A stretch of 64,000 bases of DNA from Owenia fusiformis. Its lineage: Eukaryota; Annelida; Polychaeta; Sabellida; Oweniidae. Where the stretch lies: the NCBI GenBank assembly GCA_903813345.2, contig CAIIXF020000006.1, positions 21,209,936 to 21,273,935 of the forward strand. The letters run 5' to 3'. The position numbers and the translations under genes were made by a program. The notes beneath the pieces were generated by a model, which was not told the origin of the DNA, did not search any database, and saw nothing but the letters and a program-made list of their open reading frames with translations. Positions 38,701-45,500 of this stretch are shown here, piece by piece; position 1 is the first letter of the stretch; each line of letters begins with the position of its first letter.

Positions 38701-38832
38701 TACACAACATTCGAGCTCTCTACAAAGAAGCTTACCAGGCTACCTGTGGTGGACTTTATGCCAAAAGACTATGGCCAGCCATGGCAGCAGTTTGGCTTTG
38801 AACTGGGGCCAGTCTGCTTCTCAAGCAAATAA
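5578..38832 (+). CDS. COL5A/COL11A-like: fibrillar procollagen alpha chain, type V/XI-like (clade B), 53 exons, 5' incomplete
   Basis: This gene encodes a secreted fibril-forming collagen chain that would assemble as a trimer in the secretory pathway and enter extracellular matrix fibrils. Domains in order are: an N-terminal TSPN (laminin-G-like) domain over four exons, a Tyr/acidic and Gly-rich variable region, a short minor triple helix, a linker ending in the conserved QMLSQHM/LAMRG segment, a major helix of 343 uninterrupted Gly-X-Y triplets (about 1029 residues; vertebrate V/XI chains have about 1014), a polybasic stretch and a COLFI C-propeptide ending at TAA 38830-38832. Helix exons begin with a complete Gly codon and are multiples of 9 nt, mostly 54, 108, 99 or 45, as is classic for fibrillar collagens. 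TSPN exon boundaries resemble those of vertebrate V/XI genes. The first exon here starts in mid-codon (phase 1), so the signal-peptide exon lies upstream; I could not find it. Assignment to clade B rests on TSPN plus Tyr-rich region plus minor helix. Confidence 0.95.
5904..6111 (+). CDS. collagen exon: TSPN domain, part 2
   Basis: The acceptor CAG is at 5901-5903 and the donor GTAAGT at 6112. The reading is [18 protein letters not shown] followed by an [18 protein letters not shown] segment and [10 protein letters not shown]. This is the central beta-sandwich of the TSPN domain, equivalent to the FPEDFSI exon of vertebrate V/XI chains. Phase is consistent on both sides. Confidence 0.92.
7511..7673 (+). 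CDS. collagen exon: TSPN domain, part 3
   Basis: The exon starts after TTTTTTAG at 7510 and ends before GTAAGG at 7674. It reads [20 protein letters not shown] through to [11 protein letters not shown]. The WHRVA motif and the VDC cysteine are hallmarks of the laminin-G-like TSPN fold. The intron before it (6112-7510) is about 1.4 kb and holds nothing I recognise; a 107-codon open frame inside it (6687-7010) resembles no family. Confidence 0.92.
8059..8205 (+). CDS. collagen exon: end of TSPN domain and start of variable region
   Basis: The exon (49 codons, phase 0) reads [20 protein letters not shown], then YYTPNCD, which matches the closing segment of the V/XI TSPN domain with its two cysteines. 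It continues into a Tyr/Asp-rich tail ([15 protein letters not shown]). Acidic, tyrosine-rich sequence at this place is tyrosine-sulfated in vertebrate V/XI chains; sulfation here is inference. Confidence 0.93.
8484..8564 (+). CDS. collagen exon: Tyr/acidic variable region
   Basis: The exon lies between a CAG acceptor (8481-8483) and a GTAAGA donor (8565): 27 codons, phase 0. It reads [20 protein letters not shown] and then RGDLPTT. It contains an RGD tripeptide in a non-helical, probably exposed segment, which could be an integrin site or chance. No database family is recognisable; the call rests on splice signals, phase and composition. Confidence 0.8.
9055..9835. repeat. minisatellite, about 34-36-bp unit, roughly 22 copies
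   Basis: The unit resembles CATGGCCATTCAACAATT followed by ACTCAAAATTGCCCTA, with copies varying between AATTTCTC, AATTAATC and AATTACTC. It lies in the intron between collagen exons 8484-8564 and 12559-12702. The open frames across it (repeating GHSTI) are an artefact of the repeat. Confidence 0.95.
10014..10162. mobile_element. short MITE-like repeat with GGCCTGTAGCCAGG ends
   Basis: The left end CAGGCCTGTAGCCAGG is matched in inverted orientation by CCTGGCTACAGGCCTG at the right end. The interior is C/G-run rich (AAGTTAACCCCCCCCC, AAGTGAACCCCCC). Related copies in this window are at 27590-27745, 47944-48137 and 60816-61046, and fragments at about 1413-1424 and 44180-44320. Confidence 0.8.
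10322..12323. mobile_element. 2-kb terminal-inverted-repeat element with TACTGAAAA internal arrays
   Basis: The first 66 bp (starting CACTAGGGCAGAGCATTTGT) are a perfect inverted repeat of the last 66 bp. AAT flanks both sides and may be a 3-bp target duplication. Inside, words such as TACTGAAAAATGTACTGAA recur many times in both orientations (10360-10580, 10985-11100, 11950-12270). No transposase is seen. A second foldback element is nested at 10590-10987. The 11105-11940 stretch is unremarkable AT-rich DNA. Confidence 0.85.
10590..10987. mobile_element. nested 398-bp element with 26-bp inverted ends
   Basis: AAAGGACGATTCTCGGTTTG at the left end is matched by its reverse complement at 10968-10987, and the match runs to 26 bp. 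The interior holds two direct copies (about 185 bp apart) of a segment beginning GAGCATTATCCCTGCT and ending TTTAATTTGGGT-ATT-TTTCTA. A partial copy of this interior lies in a collagen intron at 36625-36770. Confidence 0.8.
12559..12702 (+). CDS. collagen exon: Gly/Tyr-rich variable region
   Basis: This exon has 48 codons, phase 0, with TTTTCCAG before and GTAAGG after. It begins [14 protein letters not shown] and contains a run of 12 consecutive glycines (GGY/GGC codons at about 12632-12667), then [11 protein letters not shown]. Aromatic residues spaced in poly-Gly resemble silk-like or keratin-like loops rather than collagen helix. The run is encoded by a GGN trinucleotide tract and so may vary in length between individuals. 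Confidence 0.85.
12830..13480. repeat. CCATGG-word-rich intron stretch
   Basis: Words such as CCATGGTA, TTCCATGG and ATCCATGGAATGG recur at both edges (12835-12965 and 13400-13475), partly in inverted orientation. It may be a decayed inverted-repeat element. I found no target duplication. Confidence 0.4.
13576..13638 (+). CDS. collagen exon: minor triple helix
   Basis: The exon has seven Gly-X-Y triplets ([20 protein letters not shown] and P), flanked by TGTAG and GTAAGT. With the start of the next exon it forms a minor helix of about 13 triplets, shorter than the vertebrate type V/XI minor helix. The position N-terminal to the linker identifies it as the minor rather than the major helix. 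Confidence 0.92.
13639..14833. other. collagen intron without recognised features
   Basis: The intron is AT-rich with no repeat or exon that I can support. The reading frame at 14643-14957 only overlaps the real exon at 14834-14980 in another frame. Confidence 0.5.
14834..14980 (+). CDS. collagen exon: end of minor helix and linker before the major helix
   Basis: Six Gly-X-Y triplets ([18 protein letters not shown]) are followed by the non-collagenous segment GHVFVIPL and then [13 protein letters not shown]. The VF-IP and QMLSQHM signatures are diagnostic of the junction between minor and major helices in type V/XI chains and their invertebrate orthologues. The exon is 147 nt, phase 0, with donor GTTAGT. 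Confidence 0.95.
15410..16754 (+). CDS. collagen exons 9-12: start of major helix
   Basis: Exons are 15410-15466, 15843-15896, 16245-16298 and 16647-16754. The first reads [19 protein letters not shown], where the triple helix begins at RGA. The rest are perfect Gly-X-Y. Donors are GTAAGT, GTATGA (weak), GTAAGA and GTATGT. The last exon's 3' end and its donor are the seed of a tandem repeat that fills the following intron (see 16738-17260). Confidence 0.95.
16738..17260 (+). repeat. degenerate tandem repeat that includes a collagen 5' splice site
   Basis: The end of exon 16647-16754 and its donor read AATAAGGGTAATAGG|GTATGT, followed by ATCTATTCTATATGGAAA. Variants of this unit (about 30-45 bp; for example AATAAGGGTAATAGGGTAAT at about 16861, then GCATCTATTCTATATGGAA) recur down the intron to about 17260. 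Several copies retain a GGGTAATGG or AGGTATGCA potential donor. Confidence 0.8.
17533..19289 (+). CDS. collagen exons 13-18: major helix
   Basis: Exons are 17533-17586 (54), 18040-18084 (45), 18249-18347 (99), 18553-18606 (54), 18881-18979 (99) and 19245-19289 (45). All are uninterrupted Gly-X-Y, all begin GG after an AG acceptor, and all end before GT donors. The 45-54-99 pattern is typical of fibrillar collagen genes. Confidence 0.95.
19495..21550 (+). CDS. collagen exons 19-24: major helix with N-terminal cross-link lysine region
   Basis: Exons are 19495-19593 (99), 19887-19994 (108), 20256-20309 (54), 20532-20585 (54), 20975-21073 (99) and 21398-21550 (153). The first contains [18 protein letters not shown], which aligns with the N-terminal helical cross-linking site (KGHR in vertebrates), here KGDR. 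The 153-nt exon (17 triplets) is an unusual size that probably reflects intron loss between 99- and 54-nt exons. Confidence 0.94.
21931..24886 (+). CDS. collagen exons 25-28: major helix
   Basis: Exons are 21931-22038 (108), 22287-22394 (108), 23159-23248 (90) and 24779-24886 (108). All are perfect Gly-X-Y, with standard acceptors and GTAAGT or GTAGGC donors. The 90-nt exon is 10 triplets. The intron after 22394 carries a hAT-type MITE starting 23 nt from the splice site, and the intron after 23248 carries a small MITE and a mariner element. Confidence 0.94.
22418..22878. mobile_element. hAT-type MITE with 8-bp target duplication
   Basis: The direct repeat CTCCCAAT flanks the element at 22410-22417 and 22879-22886. 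The ends are TAGGGGTTAGAC and GTCTCACCCCTA, an inverted pair. Subterminal regions repeat GATTCGAGTCGAAT words in both orientations. An 8-bp duplication with TAGGG-type ends is characteristic of hAT elements. It has no coding capacity. It starts 23 bases after the collagen donor at 22395. Confidence 0.9.
23297..23457. mobile_element. small MITE with ACAGCRAAAYCTG ends
   Basis: The left end ACAGCGAAATCTGTGAAGTG and right end (reverse complement ACAGCAAAACCTGTCTTAGT) form an inverted pair continuing into GGAAC. The interior has AGTGGAACACC words. A fragment of the same family lies at 37593-37655 in the intron before collagen exon 37668. Confidence 0.7.
23528..24654. mobile_element. mariner-type element with about 340-bp inverted arms
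   Basis: It is flanked by TA on both sides. The ends are CAGGGTGGGCCAAAAAAAAC and its reverse complement. The arms (23528 to about 23875 and about 24300-24654) are inverted copies of each other throughout, differing at scattered bases. The interior holds a degraded transposase C-terminus at 23893-24129. TA duplication plus the transposase remnant place it in the Tc1/mariner superfamily. Confidence 0.92.
23893..24129 (+). pseudogene. mariner transposase, C-terminal remnant
   Basis: The frame reads [20 protein letters not shown] and then [11 protein letters not shown], which match the FQQD and WPPNSPD catalytic-region motifs of Tc1/mariner transposases. The Asp of FQQD and the Asp of SPD are visible, but the rest of the catalytic domain and the whole DNA-binding half are missing. 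The frame ends at TGA 24127-24129. It is a fossil with no start codon. Confidence 0.85.
25170..26354 (+). CDS. collagen exons 29-32: major helix
   Basis: Four consecutive 54-nt exons lie at 25170-25223, 25504-25557, 26164-26217 and 26301-26354. Each encodes six Gly-X-Y triplets, with donors GTAAGT, GTATGA, GTAAAT and GTAACT. The intron between the last two is only 83 nt. Confidence 0.94.
25711..25949. mobile_element. short inverted-repeat element in a collagen intron
   Basis: GCTCACATGGTGA near 25713 is matched by TCACCATGTGAGC near 25937-25949. The interior carries CACTTGTCCATCTGTCCCTG and ATATGAGGGTCCATGCTGG, phrases that look like dispersed-repeat text. No target duplication is clear. Confidence 0.6.
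26690..27003. mobile_element. inverted-repeat element, decayed
   Basis: CTTTGACAGTGAGTATTTTC (about 26698-26717) is paired with an inverted copy ending GAAATACTCATTGTCAAAGG at about 26980-26999. It lies in the 2.4-kb intron after collagen exon 26301-26354. Confidence 0.55.
27010..27340 (-). repeat. dispersed repeat, copy 1
   Basis: It shares long stretches, in the opposite orientation, with 55600-55960: the phrase reading ATAACAGAATGCAGTTACGT then TGATTGGCTG in that copy, and the ATTCAAGTCCTGGACT segment. Both copies give spurious short reading frames with the peptide LREIAC, but these are shadows of the DNA repeat. Confidence 0.65.
27590..27745. mobile_element. copy of the TAGCCAGG-ended MITE
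   Basis: It begins AGACCCGTAGCCAGGGGT and ends CTTGGCAAATTCTGGCTACG then GCCCTG. The interior has CCCCCCTCCCCCTTGGCC and CATCATTCTGAG as in the other copies. Confidence 0.75.
28783..32390 (+). CDS. collagen exons 33-36: major helix
   Basis: Exons are 28783-28836 (54), 31728-31781 (54), 31983-32036 (54) and 32229-32390 (162). The large intron after the first exon contains a complete Harbinger-type element (28915-31593). The 162-nt exon equals three 54-nt units and includes [19 protein letters not shown]. Helix periodicity is kept across the transposon-bearing intron, so no coding sequence was lost. Confidence 0.94.
28915..31593. mobile_element. PIF/Harbinger-type element inside a collagen intron
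   Basis: The left end is GGCCCCCTCACATATGAACG and the right end is its inverted match with one extra C in the C run. The ends are bordered by TAA on the left and TTA on the right, consistent with the TWA target of Harbinger elements but not an exact duplication. Minus-strand transposase pieces lie at 30080-31145. Near the left end, two tandem copies (about 95-110 bp) of a segment with ACGCATACATGCGAA and TTATGCGCATTCTTCCGAAT lie at 29148-29330. The rest of 29340-30040 is featureless. Confidence 0.9.
30080..31145 (-). pseudogene. HARBI1-like Harbinger transposase with catalytic core missing
   Basis: The N-terminal piece (31145-30570) includes [38 protein letters not shown], then [20 protein letters not shown] and [13 protein letters not shown], typical of HARBI1/ALP1-like nucleases of Harbinger elements. 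The C-terminal piece (30379-30080) reads [20 protein letters not shown] then [12 protein letters not shown], the family's conserved end. Between GYRGLG and the C-terminal piece only about 300 bases remain (30400-30690), and the DDE nuclease core that should lie there is absent. The N-terminal frame then runs into unrelated codons ([10 protein letters not shown] onward). The element cannot make an active enzyme. Confidence 0.9.
32783..34324 (+). CDS. collagen exons 37-41: major helix
   Basis: Exons are 32783-32890 (108), 33121-33228 (108), 33556-33609 (54), 33968-34021 (54) and 34271-34324 (54). All are uninterrupted Gly-X-Y with AG/GT boundaries (donors GTAAGT, GTGAAT, GTGAAT, GTATGA, GTAAGT). 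Confidence 0.94.
33780..33965. repeat. degenerate tandem repeat in a collagen intron
   Basis: The words AATTGATCCTCCTAAATAT, AGTTTATCCTCCAAAATAC and GGTTAATCCTCCTAAATAC recur at 55-60-base spacing just before exon 33968. They are three or four loose copies, so the call is modest. Confidence 0.55.
34572..36182 (+). CDS. collagen exons 42-46: C-terminal part of major helix
   Basis: Exons are 34572-34679 (108), 34888-34995 (108), 35187-35402 (216), 35774-35809 (36) and 36147-36182 (36). The 216-nt exon encodes 24 triplets in one block (the size of two 108-nt exons) and includes [11 protein letters not shown], the likely C-terminal helical cross-link lysine region. The segment ending the 216-nt exon (GDIGSGGVS) is Pro-poor and may be locally flexible. 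Confidence 0.94.
35570..35770. repeat. degenerate CAATATGTATTATGATC repeat in a collagen intron
   Basis: Short words such as ACAATATGTGTTATGATT, ACAATATGTATTATAATC and AAATATGTATTAATATC recur at about 25-40-base spacing between exons 35187-35402 and 35774-35809. There is nothing else in the interval. Confidence 0.5.
36470..36616 (+). CDS. collagen exon: helix end and polybasic C-telopeptide junction
   Basis: The exon has three last triplets (GNSGPPGPP), then [14 protein letters not shown], then a strongly basic segment ([20 protein letters not shown]). The basic segment contains several R-X-K/R-R furin-type motifs. In pro-alpha1(V) the C-propeptide is released by furin-like convertases, which supports the clade B call. 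Cleavage here is inference. The donor is GTGAGA at 36617, followed almost at once by a transposon fragment. Confidence 0.9.
36625..36770. mobile_element. partial copy of the 10590-10987 element in a collagen intron
   Basis: The segment shares TTTTTACATCTTGTAGATTT, then CTCTTTTGAATATTCA, ATTTCTATATTTTTCAT and AGACTGTTCTCCAAAC with the right half of the nested element. It begins about 10 bases after the donor of the exon encoding the polybasic site and ends about 70 bases before the next exon, so it makes up most of that short intron. Confidence 0.75.
36840..37372 (+). CDS. collagen exons: C-propeptide coiled-coil region and first COLFI cysteine
   Basis: Exon 36840-37036 reads [13 protein letters not shown], then an acidic stretch ([15 protein letters not shown]), then [20 protein letters not shown], a heptad-like segment that would be the propeptide trimerising coiled coil. 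It ends in phase 2. Exon 37296-37372 completes Lys and reads [20 protein letters not shown], the start of the COLFI domain with Cys 1 (PARTC). The position of Cys 2 (KMCHSD in vertebrates) is IYLAYPKY here, with no cysteine. Confidence 0.92.
37668..38832 (+). CDS. collagen exons: COLFI domain and stop
   Basis: Exons are 37668-37780, 37978-38052, 38252-38458 and 38683-38832. Readings are [64 protein letters not shown], and [13 protein letters not shown] followed by TAA. WYWIDPN, GETC, SVAY and FGFE-GP-C are diagnostic of COLFI. The whole domain has six cysteines; the family usually has seven or eight. The third exon could alternatively begin at 38216 (another AG); 38252 is chosen because it preserves the [14 protein letters not shown] spacing of the family. 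Confidence 0.93.
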
Positions 38833-40390
38833 AACATCAAAGCCCCCTTTAGGTGATACCTAGAGAACAGGCGGGTTATGTGTATATATGACTCATTGTG
38901 TCTGATCATCACAGCAAAAAATCAGTCGCTCAGATAGACAGTACTTAGAGATTTTACCTCTCGTGGACCATATCATTGTTTAAATATAGTTTTCTCCATA
39001 CATCCATGCATTTAAGAAACAATTCCACATTGATATGCATTTAAGACACTATTGGTGCCCTACATTGTGTTATGGCGAATAGGGTACGTGGAGCGTGGAG
39101 CAGTTAGTTGATCAAACGCATTGAGTCGCCCTTATTTGGGCAAATACAGGGGGAGATATCATTGGAATGAATATCAAAAAGATTTAATTTTTTTTACATT
39201 GGGTTCAATGGCTTTTGATGCCTGCGTTTGTTCCTTTAGATGTCTCCCTATTCTAATGGTGCTATTTTCTATGTATGTGCTATAATATATTATATCTGCT
39301 ATATATATATAGTACTTCTGTGATACAATGTCATGTCCGTATATTTTGGATATATGTTTATATAATACACTGCCATTTATGTGTAGCTATAATATATAAA
39401 CTAAACATGAGTAAACCAGGTCTGCTACACAGAGGTACAGACAAGCACTAATATGAAGTATTATTTTTAAAGGAAAGATATGTCCAAATATTTATTCTGA
39501 TATGGACCATTTATTGATTTTTTTTCATTTAAAGATAGTATATCACTTCTTAAAATTTTATTTTGTAAAATATTGACTTCTTAATGTTTGAGCCATTTTG
39601 AATGCATCACCCCTTTAAATTTCATTTCATAAAAATCTGACTTTAGTTGGAATACCGCTTTAATAAATTTCAATGATAGATAGAAATATATATTTAGTTC
39701 TGAAACCTATGGTACAGACCTGGTTATATTTAAGAAACCACTATGCATTTATGACTTATGTAGAACTGAAACTTTATCTTATATGAATTAGATGACTACT
39801 ATGCAATGTACAGAGGTATGTTGGCAATAGAATAGAATATATTGCAAAAAGCTAAGCAAAGATATGAATAGATAATGATGTTTTATATAAAAAACATGGA
39901 TAGTGATATGATATCAATTTAGACCTTGAAAGATACAGATGTGAATCAGTAAAGTAAAATGTGTGGCATACATGAACCTTACAAAGATGTGTACTAGTAT
40001 TAGATCCAGAGTTTGTAAAAAATCATATTTCAATAGAAATAGTGCCATTTTATCATCATAGCACAGCATACTTATTTTTACTATAAAACTTCATTTTGCA
40101 ATCCCAAAATAATGAAACAGATAATGGTGTGCCACTAAATTTTTCCTGATATTCACCAAAAGCCTTTTACTGTTATACTGAGTTTCAAAAACACGTTTCC
40201 AGATTTTTGATTTAGCCTAGTGTCTATCTTCTAGGTTGAAAATATATAGGCTAACCTTATTCGTGCCATTTTGAGGATCATCAGTCAGTCCATGGGTGAA
40301 TATAAAGTCAAACTAATATACACGTATGTACTCCCATACCACGATTATGATGTAAACAATATATGAAAAATAAATATTTGAACATAGTTG
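38833..40390 (+). other. probable 3' UTR of the collagen gene
   Basis: No ORF of note follows the stop codon. The sequence is AT-rich, and an AATAAA hexamer lies at 40369-40374. Several earlier AT-rich sites exist, so the UTR could be shorter. The UTR end is inferred, not shown. Confidence 0.45.
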
Positions 40391-40950
40391 CTTATTAATA
40401 ACTGCTTCATAAAATGTTCATGGTGACTCTTTGTGATACAAAAATGCGGAGTATAAATACTTGTTTGTACATGCTTTAGTCGGATGGTATAATATGCGTC
40501 TAAACCTAGCCATGCTTATAATCATTTCAATAATTTTGCCACTCCTCTCTAATTCTTACAAAATTTTCCTTTAAATCCCAAAACTAACTAGACATGTTAG
40601 ATCATGATGCCAAAAAATTGTCCTTGAAATGAGCAAATAATTATGGGCTTTCAAGATATAGCCCCGGAAATATTTTTTCTTAAAAACATGTAAATATTTG
40701 TTTCTGAAATCATGATGTCAAAACTGTAATATTTTACTCATTACAAAAATTATTCTGATGTAACTCATGGGTCTTGAAATCACGATGCCAAAATATTTTT
40801 GAAAATGTTGAAAATTCATGATATGATGCCAATATATTCTAAAAGTTTGCTCTTGGAATGTGATCTAACAATTTGCTTTAGGGGCTGAAGCATCTATATG
40901 GAATGATTAGTATCCAAAGAAGTCTAGAATATATACATTCGATTTTTTCA
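40391..40950. other. convergent intergenic and MFS 3' UTR region
   Basis: This is AT-rich DNA between the likely collagen polyadenylation signal and the MFS stop. Repeated phrases such as ATCATGATGCCAAAA and AAATCACGATGCCAAAATAT (40600-40820) suggest a decayed repeat. I see no clear minus-strand AATAAA. Confidence 0.4.
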
Positions 40951-42584
40951 CTATAAAGTACTTGGATCAATATAACGTTTCTTTGTTGGACTTGCTTGAT
41001 TGTCACGTTCTATTGGCATGATACCCGTGTCTATATCAGTCACTGTTGCATAACCATTTCCACTGTCCTTGTTATACGCTAGATTTTCCTTTTCGGGAAT
41101 CTCACTTATAGGTGGCACCACTATCTCTGCATGGTCTATATCATCTTGGATATGGGGGCGATACTTCTTCAACAAAAATGCAGTCAAGATGAAAATCAGG
41201 GCCCCTAAAACGTAACTCCCAGGGAATCCAATTAGTAGTGCGTAACGCAGGTCTAGCACCTGTCTCAGAGGGGTAACCATTAAGTTCATATTGCCCCCAA
41301 TCATCTGTATAATGAAAATGTATACGGCAACAGAAGAGGCACGGAGGTCCTCTGGCACCAAGTCGACTACAACAGCTAGGCAGACCCCTATCCACATCTC
41401 CCCAATCAGATAGGCCGGGATGTGGCTTATGAAGGCCCATGGCATCGGCAGGAATAGAGTACCCACTTGGAATGGAGCAGAAATCAACTGAAACAATGAA
41501 GGGTTTGTAAAGATAAATGTTAAGGTGGGGTAATGTTTTACATGGTTCCAGGACGCAATCCTACATATGCAAGATTACCCATACTCAGTCAATCTTAAAG
41601 TAATGCAATAGTGCAAACTGCTGAACATTACATAGAGCTTGACACTAGTCCCTAAGGTTCCTTTATAGTGACTTAAGCCTCAGTCTCATTTGCTCTACGG
41701 TGGTCGTAGCTTAAGCTTCACAAAATCGATATAGAAAATCAACATAGTGCTGTTCATCCCTTTACTTTATGCTGCATATTTATCTCGATTTTGGGAAGCT
41801 ACGGCCGCAGTACGGTTGCCGTAGATCAAATGTGACTGAAGCATTACCAGTGATCCTATGAGCACAATAAGCCGGCCAACTGGTCCTCTCGTCCTGGCAA
41901 ACTTATCGGAAATAACTCCACCAAGGAATGACCCCGCAGATCCGAATGTTAGCGGAATCCACGACATCCAAGCCTCGACCTACAAAAGAACATCATACAT
42001 GTACGTTCTATCGTGGCCACTTAAATATTTAACCACTGTACTGTATTGTAAAATTGTTAAATGTAGGTTTACCATGTAACTGTACTGTAATTGTTTTTTG
42101 CAATTGCTTTAACATGCTTATTCTTTGAAATAAAAAAAATTATAAAAAAAAACTAAAAAAAAAACTATTAAAACTAATTCTCATGAGAAAACCCAAAAGG
42201 GCAACATTAAACACAAATCATGACAGCATCGAATATTATTCTATCCTGGGCTTATAGGCTATTTCACAACTCAATGACCAAGATCAATAAGTTTGAGTAT
42301 GACAAATTTTTTTATGTCACATATATAACCAACATGGTTGAGCAACTGCAGCTTGCGATTTTTTAAGAGATAGATTTATTTATTTCGCAAAGGAGACAGT
42401 ATATACTTACTCTCGTACCAGGATGGTAGAACCTAAAGAAATTGTTGATGTTGTACGCCCACACTATACCAGCCCCGTTCCTGATGGCGCCCCCTAGGCA
42501 CAGGATCAAGAGGATTGGGTTCAGGAAGACGAGACATGCTCTCTTCAGTTTACCTGCTGTGTTCTTTATCTTAGACAACGCAGC
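40951..42584 (-). CDS. MFS transporter exons 7-9 (central loop, C-terminal half, stop)
   Basis: Exons are 42584-42411, 41979-41848 and 41487-40951. Exon 7 starts with a basic central loop (KIKNTAGKLKR) then TM7 (FLNPILLILCLGGAIR). Exon 8 contains WIPLTFGSAGSFLGGVISDK then FARTRGPVGRL. The last exon carries the remaining transmembrane helices (AYLIGEMWIGVCLAVVVDLV; YVLGALIFILTAFLLKK) and an acidic cytosolic tail of about 70 residues ending IDPSTL, stop at 40953-40951. A short Leu/Val-rich gap before TM10 makes exact helix numbering uncertain. Confidence 0.92.
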
Positions 42585-45500
42585 CTTAATAGAAAAAGAA
42601 ATTCATCATGATCGTTTTTATTAATGAGGGGAATTCCACCCACCTTGATCAAGAGCTTTGAAATTATGTTGGCATATTGAATTGAGTAGTAATAACACAA
42701 AAATGTAGTAATTTTTTGAAATTATATTCAGTGAGTAACACAAAGCTCCTCCATAAGTCTCCCTGGCCAAAGTTTAAGTTAGATATCGTGTTAAATGTGT
42801 TCACGTTTGAAATTCTCGACTTCAAAGATCATGTTACATTAGGTAGGAAATTCATGACTGTTAGTTTTATTAGCTTTGTCAATCATAAATACTGTAGGCT
42901 TTTCACTAGTTCGAAAGTGGTTGCCATACTTTAGGAGGGGAGTGTAAAATATTTTCCCATTTGAGATTGAAAACTGTTGTACGTCTAATGGGAGTCATTT
43001 CAACTGGTTCATCTCCTCAAGGCTCATATTGAATGAATCTCCTGTACATACACACTCTACTTTACCTTGCATTTGATGTTCATGAGCAACCATTTTGGCT
43101 TATTAGTAAAGATTATGTTATTTGTTTTTATTTGTCTGTTCCTTATTAATGGTTTATCGGATGACGATAGATGTTAATAAGGTACTTTCAAAAATATACT
43201 AAACAATACAATTGGACAAACAGAGTATCTTATGCATTTTTAGGAGTTAGGTATAGTAGAGTAATACATAAACGATTATACTGACAAACAACTCACCTCC
43301 GAATCAGCATCGTCTTCCTTTTCGGGGTCCTTTACGGTTATCAAAATGATAATCCCAACAGCCAAACCAGGGGCTCCTGCGATGAAATAGACAGCCCGCC
43401 AGCCAAGATTCCTCTCAGCGATCAACATGAGAAATGAGATGCTGTACCCAACATAGATACCCCAGTTGAAGAATCCTAAAGCGGCACCACGTTTTGACTG
43501 CAAATAGAAGCAAATACACTTGAAGAATGTGCGATTTAATGTGTGCTACAAAATATATTTTTTACAGAACAACTGCCAGAGGGGGAGACTAAAAGGTTTT
43601 AGAAATCAGTAAGAATATTTACAATAATGAAAACAAACATACATATATAGAGAAATTAAACAAACAAACCCCCAACATCCCAAAACGATAATTAACATAC
43701 AAAGAAACAATGTCCAATGCCCCCCCCCCCCCAACACATATAAGAATATACCTAATATTGTAAAATATACCTGTTCAAAGTATCCAGCGATTATGGAAGC
43801 GGCAAAAGGCACACAGCCTGCCCCACTGAAACCAATAGGTTTAATATTGCATAAATTTAAAACTAACATCAAATGTAGTAAATAAGCTTCCTGGTCATCT
43901 CAACCCCAAGTCAACTCAACCCAGTCCAACTCAACCCCAAGTCAAGTCAACCCCAGTAAAACTCAACCCTAAGTCAACTCAACCCTGTAAAACTCAACCC
44001 CAGTAAAACTCAACCCCTATATTTCTATAATTGATAAACTTATAAGAAAGTTTATTTCATAAAAATAATTTTGATTATTCAGTTTGTGATTTTCATTCTT
44101 AGACCACTGCCTTTTTAGATTAAAGTTAATAATCTCAACATGGTACTAATAAGATTAAAATATGGGTCACTTTCCAGGAGCATAGCCAGCTTTCAGTCAG
44201 GAGGGATGCGATCGCCCAAAAAATCAGGTTTTCAGTCAGGGGTGCCGATCGTGGCATATTCTAGCCATAAAAAGATATGTTTTGACAAGAAATGATGCAC
44301 CTTCCTGGCTACGCCTATTATGCTTTCAGTCTATTAATTAGTAAATGTTAATGATTTTGTTAATGTATGTTCATATAAATAAAAAGTTATATTACATTGT
44401 TAATTATTTCTAAATTATCATATAAATAAAAAAAGTTATATTACATTGTTAATTATTTCTAAATTATCTAAAATTTGATTTCAAAAGATGTCTTAAATTA
44501 AATAATAGTGACAACTTGATGAATTATCCTTGAGCTTAACCGTTTTTTGGAATACTTTTACAACTTTCTATTCAAAGTATCATGCAAAATGCTAGATTTT
44601 CAGAAATGAATGACTTAAATTATTCATCATAAAAAAATTAAATTAGACATTGCACAAATGAATAGGGTTGAGTTTTACTGGGGTTGAGTTTTACAGGGTT
44701 GAGTTGACTTAGGGTTGAGTTTTACTGGGGTTGACTTGACTTGGGGTTGAGTTGACTTGGGGTTGAGTTGGACTGGGTTGAGATGACTTGGGGTTGAGAT
44801 GACCTGTCACCGTAAATAACACTCCCGGGATAACACTAAACAAAAATGCTTATCGACGTTTGCTCTAAATAATGAGTTAAAGCTTGCAATGCTTTTTACA
44901 ACCTAAACGTGAACGGACGTGAACGGAAAATATTTAAGCGATGCATTTGTATGGGCGATTAGTTATACGTTTATGCTGGCGTTTCGATTTTATATGCAAG
45001 TATAGACTCATATTCTTAACGCTGCCTGTACAAATTCTCTGTCGCTCTTCCGTTGACAAATAAGTGGTCAGCAGGTCATATGCTATATATAACGCAAAAT
45101 AATTGTAGGGAAAAAACATGTGGTTCTGAACATGGTCGCGAGTAAATCTCAGGCACGACATGGAAATCTGAAATTATAGAGGGCGCAAATCCAAGTGCAC
45201 TTGTACCGGAAGTCTGTCTAAATATGGCGGGACTACACAAATTCGACCTACTTTTGTACAACGTGATGTGTTTTAGCCAATAGCCGAGGGGCTGCTAGAT
45301 GTCTGTCAAGTTATAGTATTTATGTCTCAAATAAAAATGCATTATATCATCTTATATTGGACTTTTAAGTTACATTATTGAACCCATTAACAGCACACTA
45401 AGTGATTTTTCCCGATCCAAAAATTTCTTGTGAGCCCTTGGTGTTCTTAATTCTAAGTGATTAATCTTGATCCTAGGTGATTGTTATTGATCTTAAGTGA

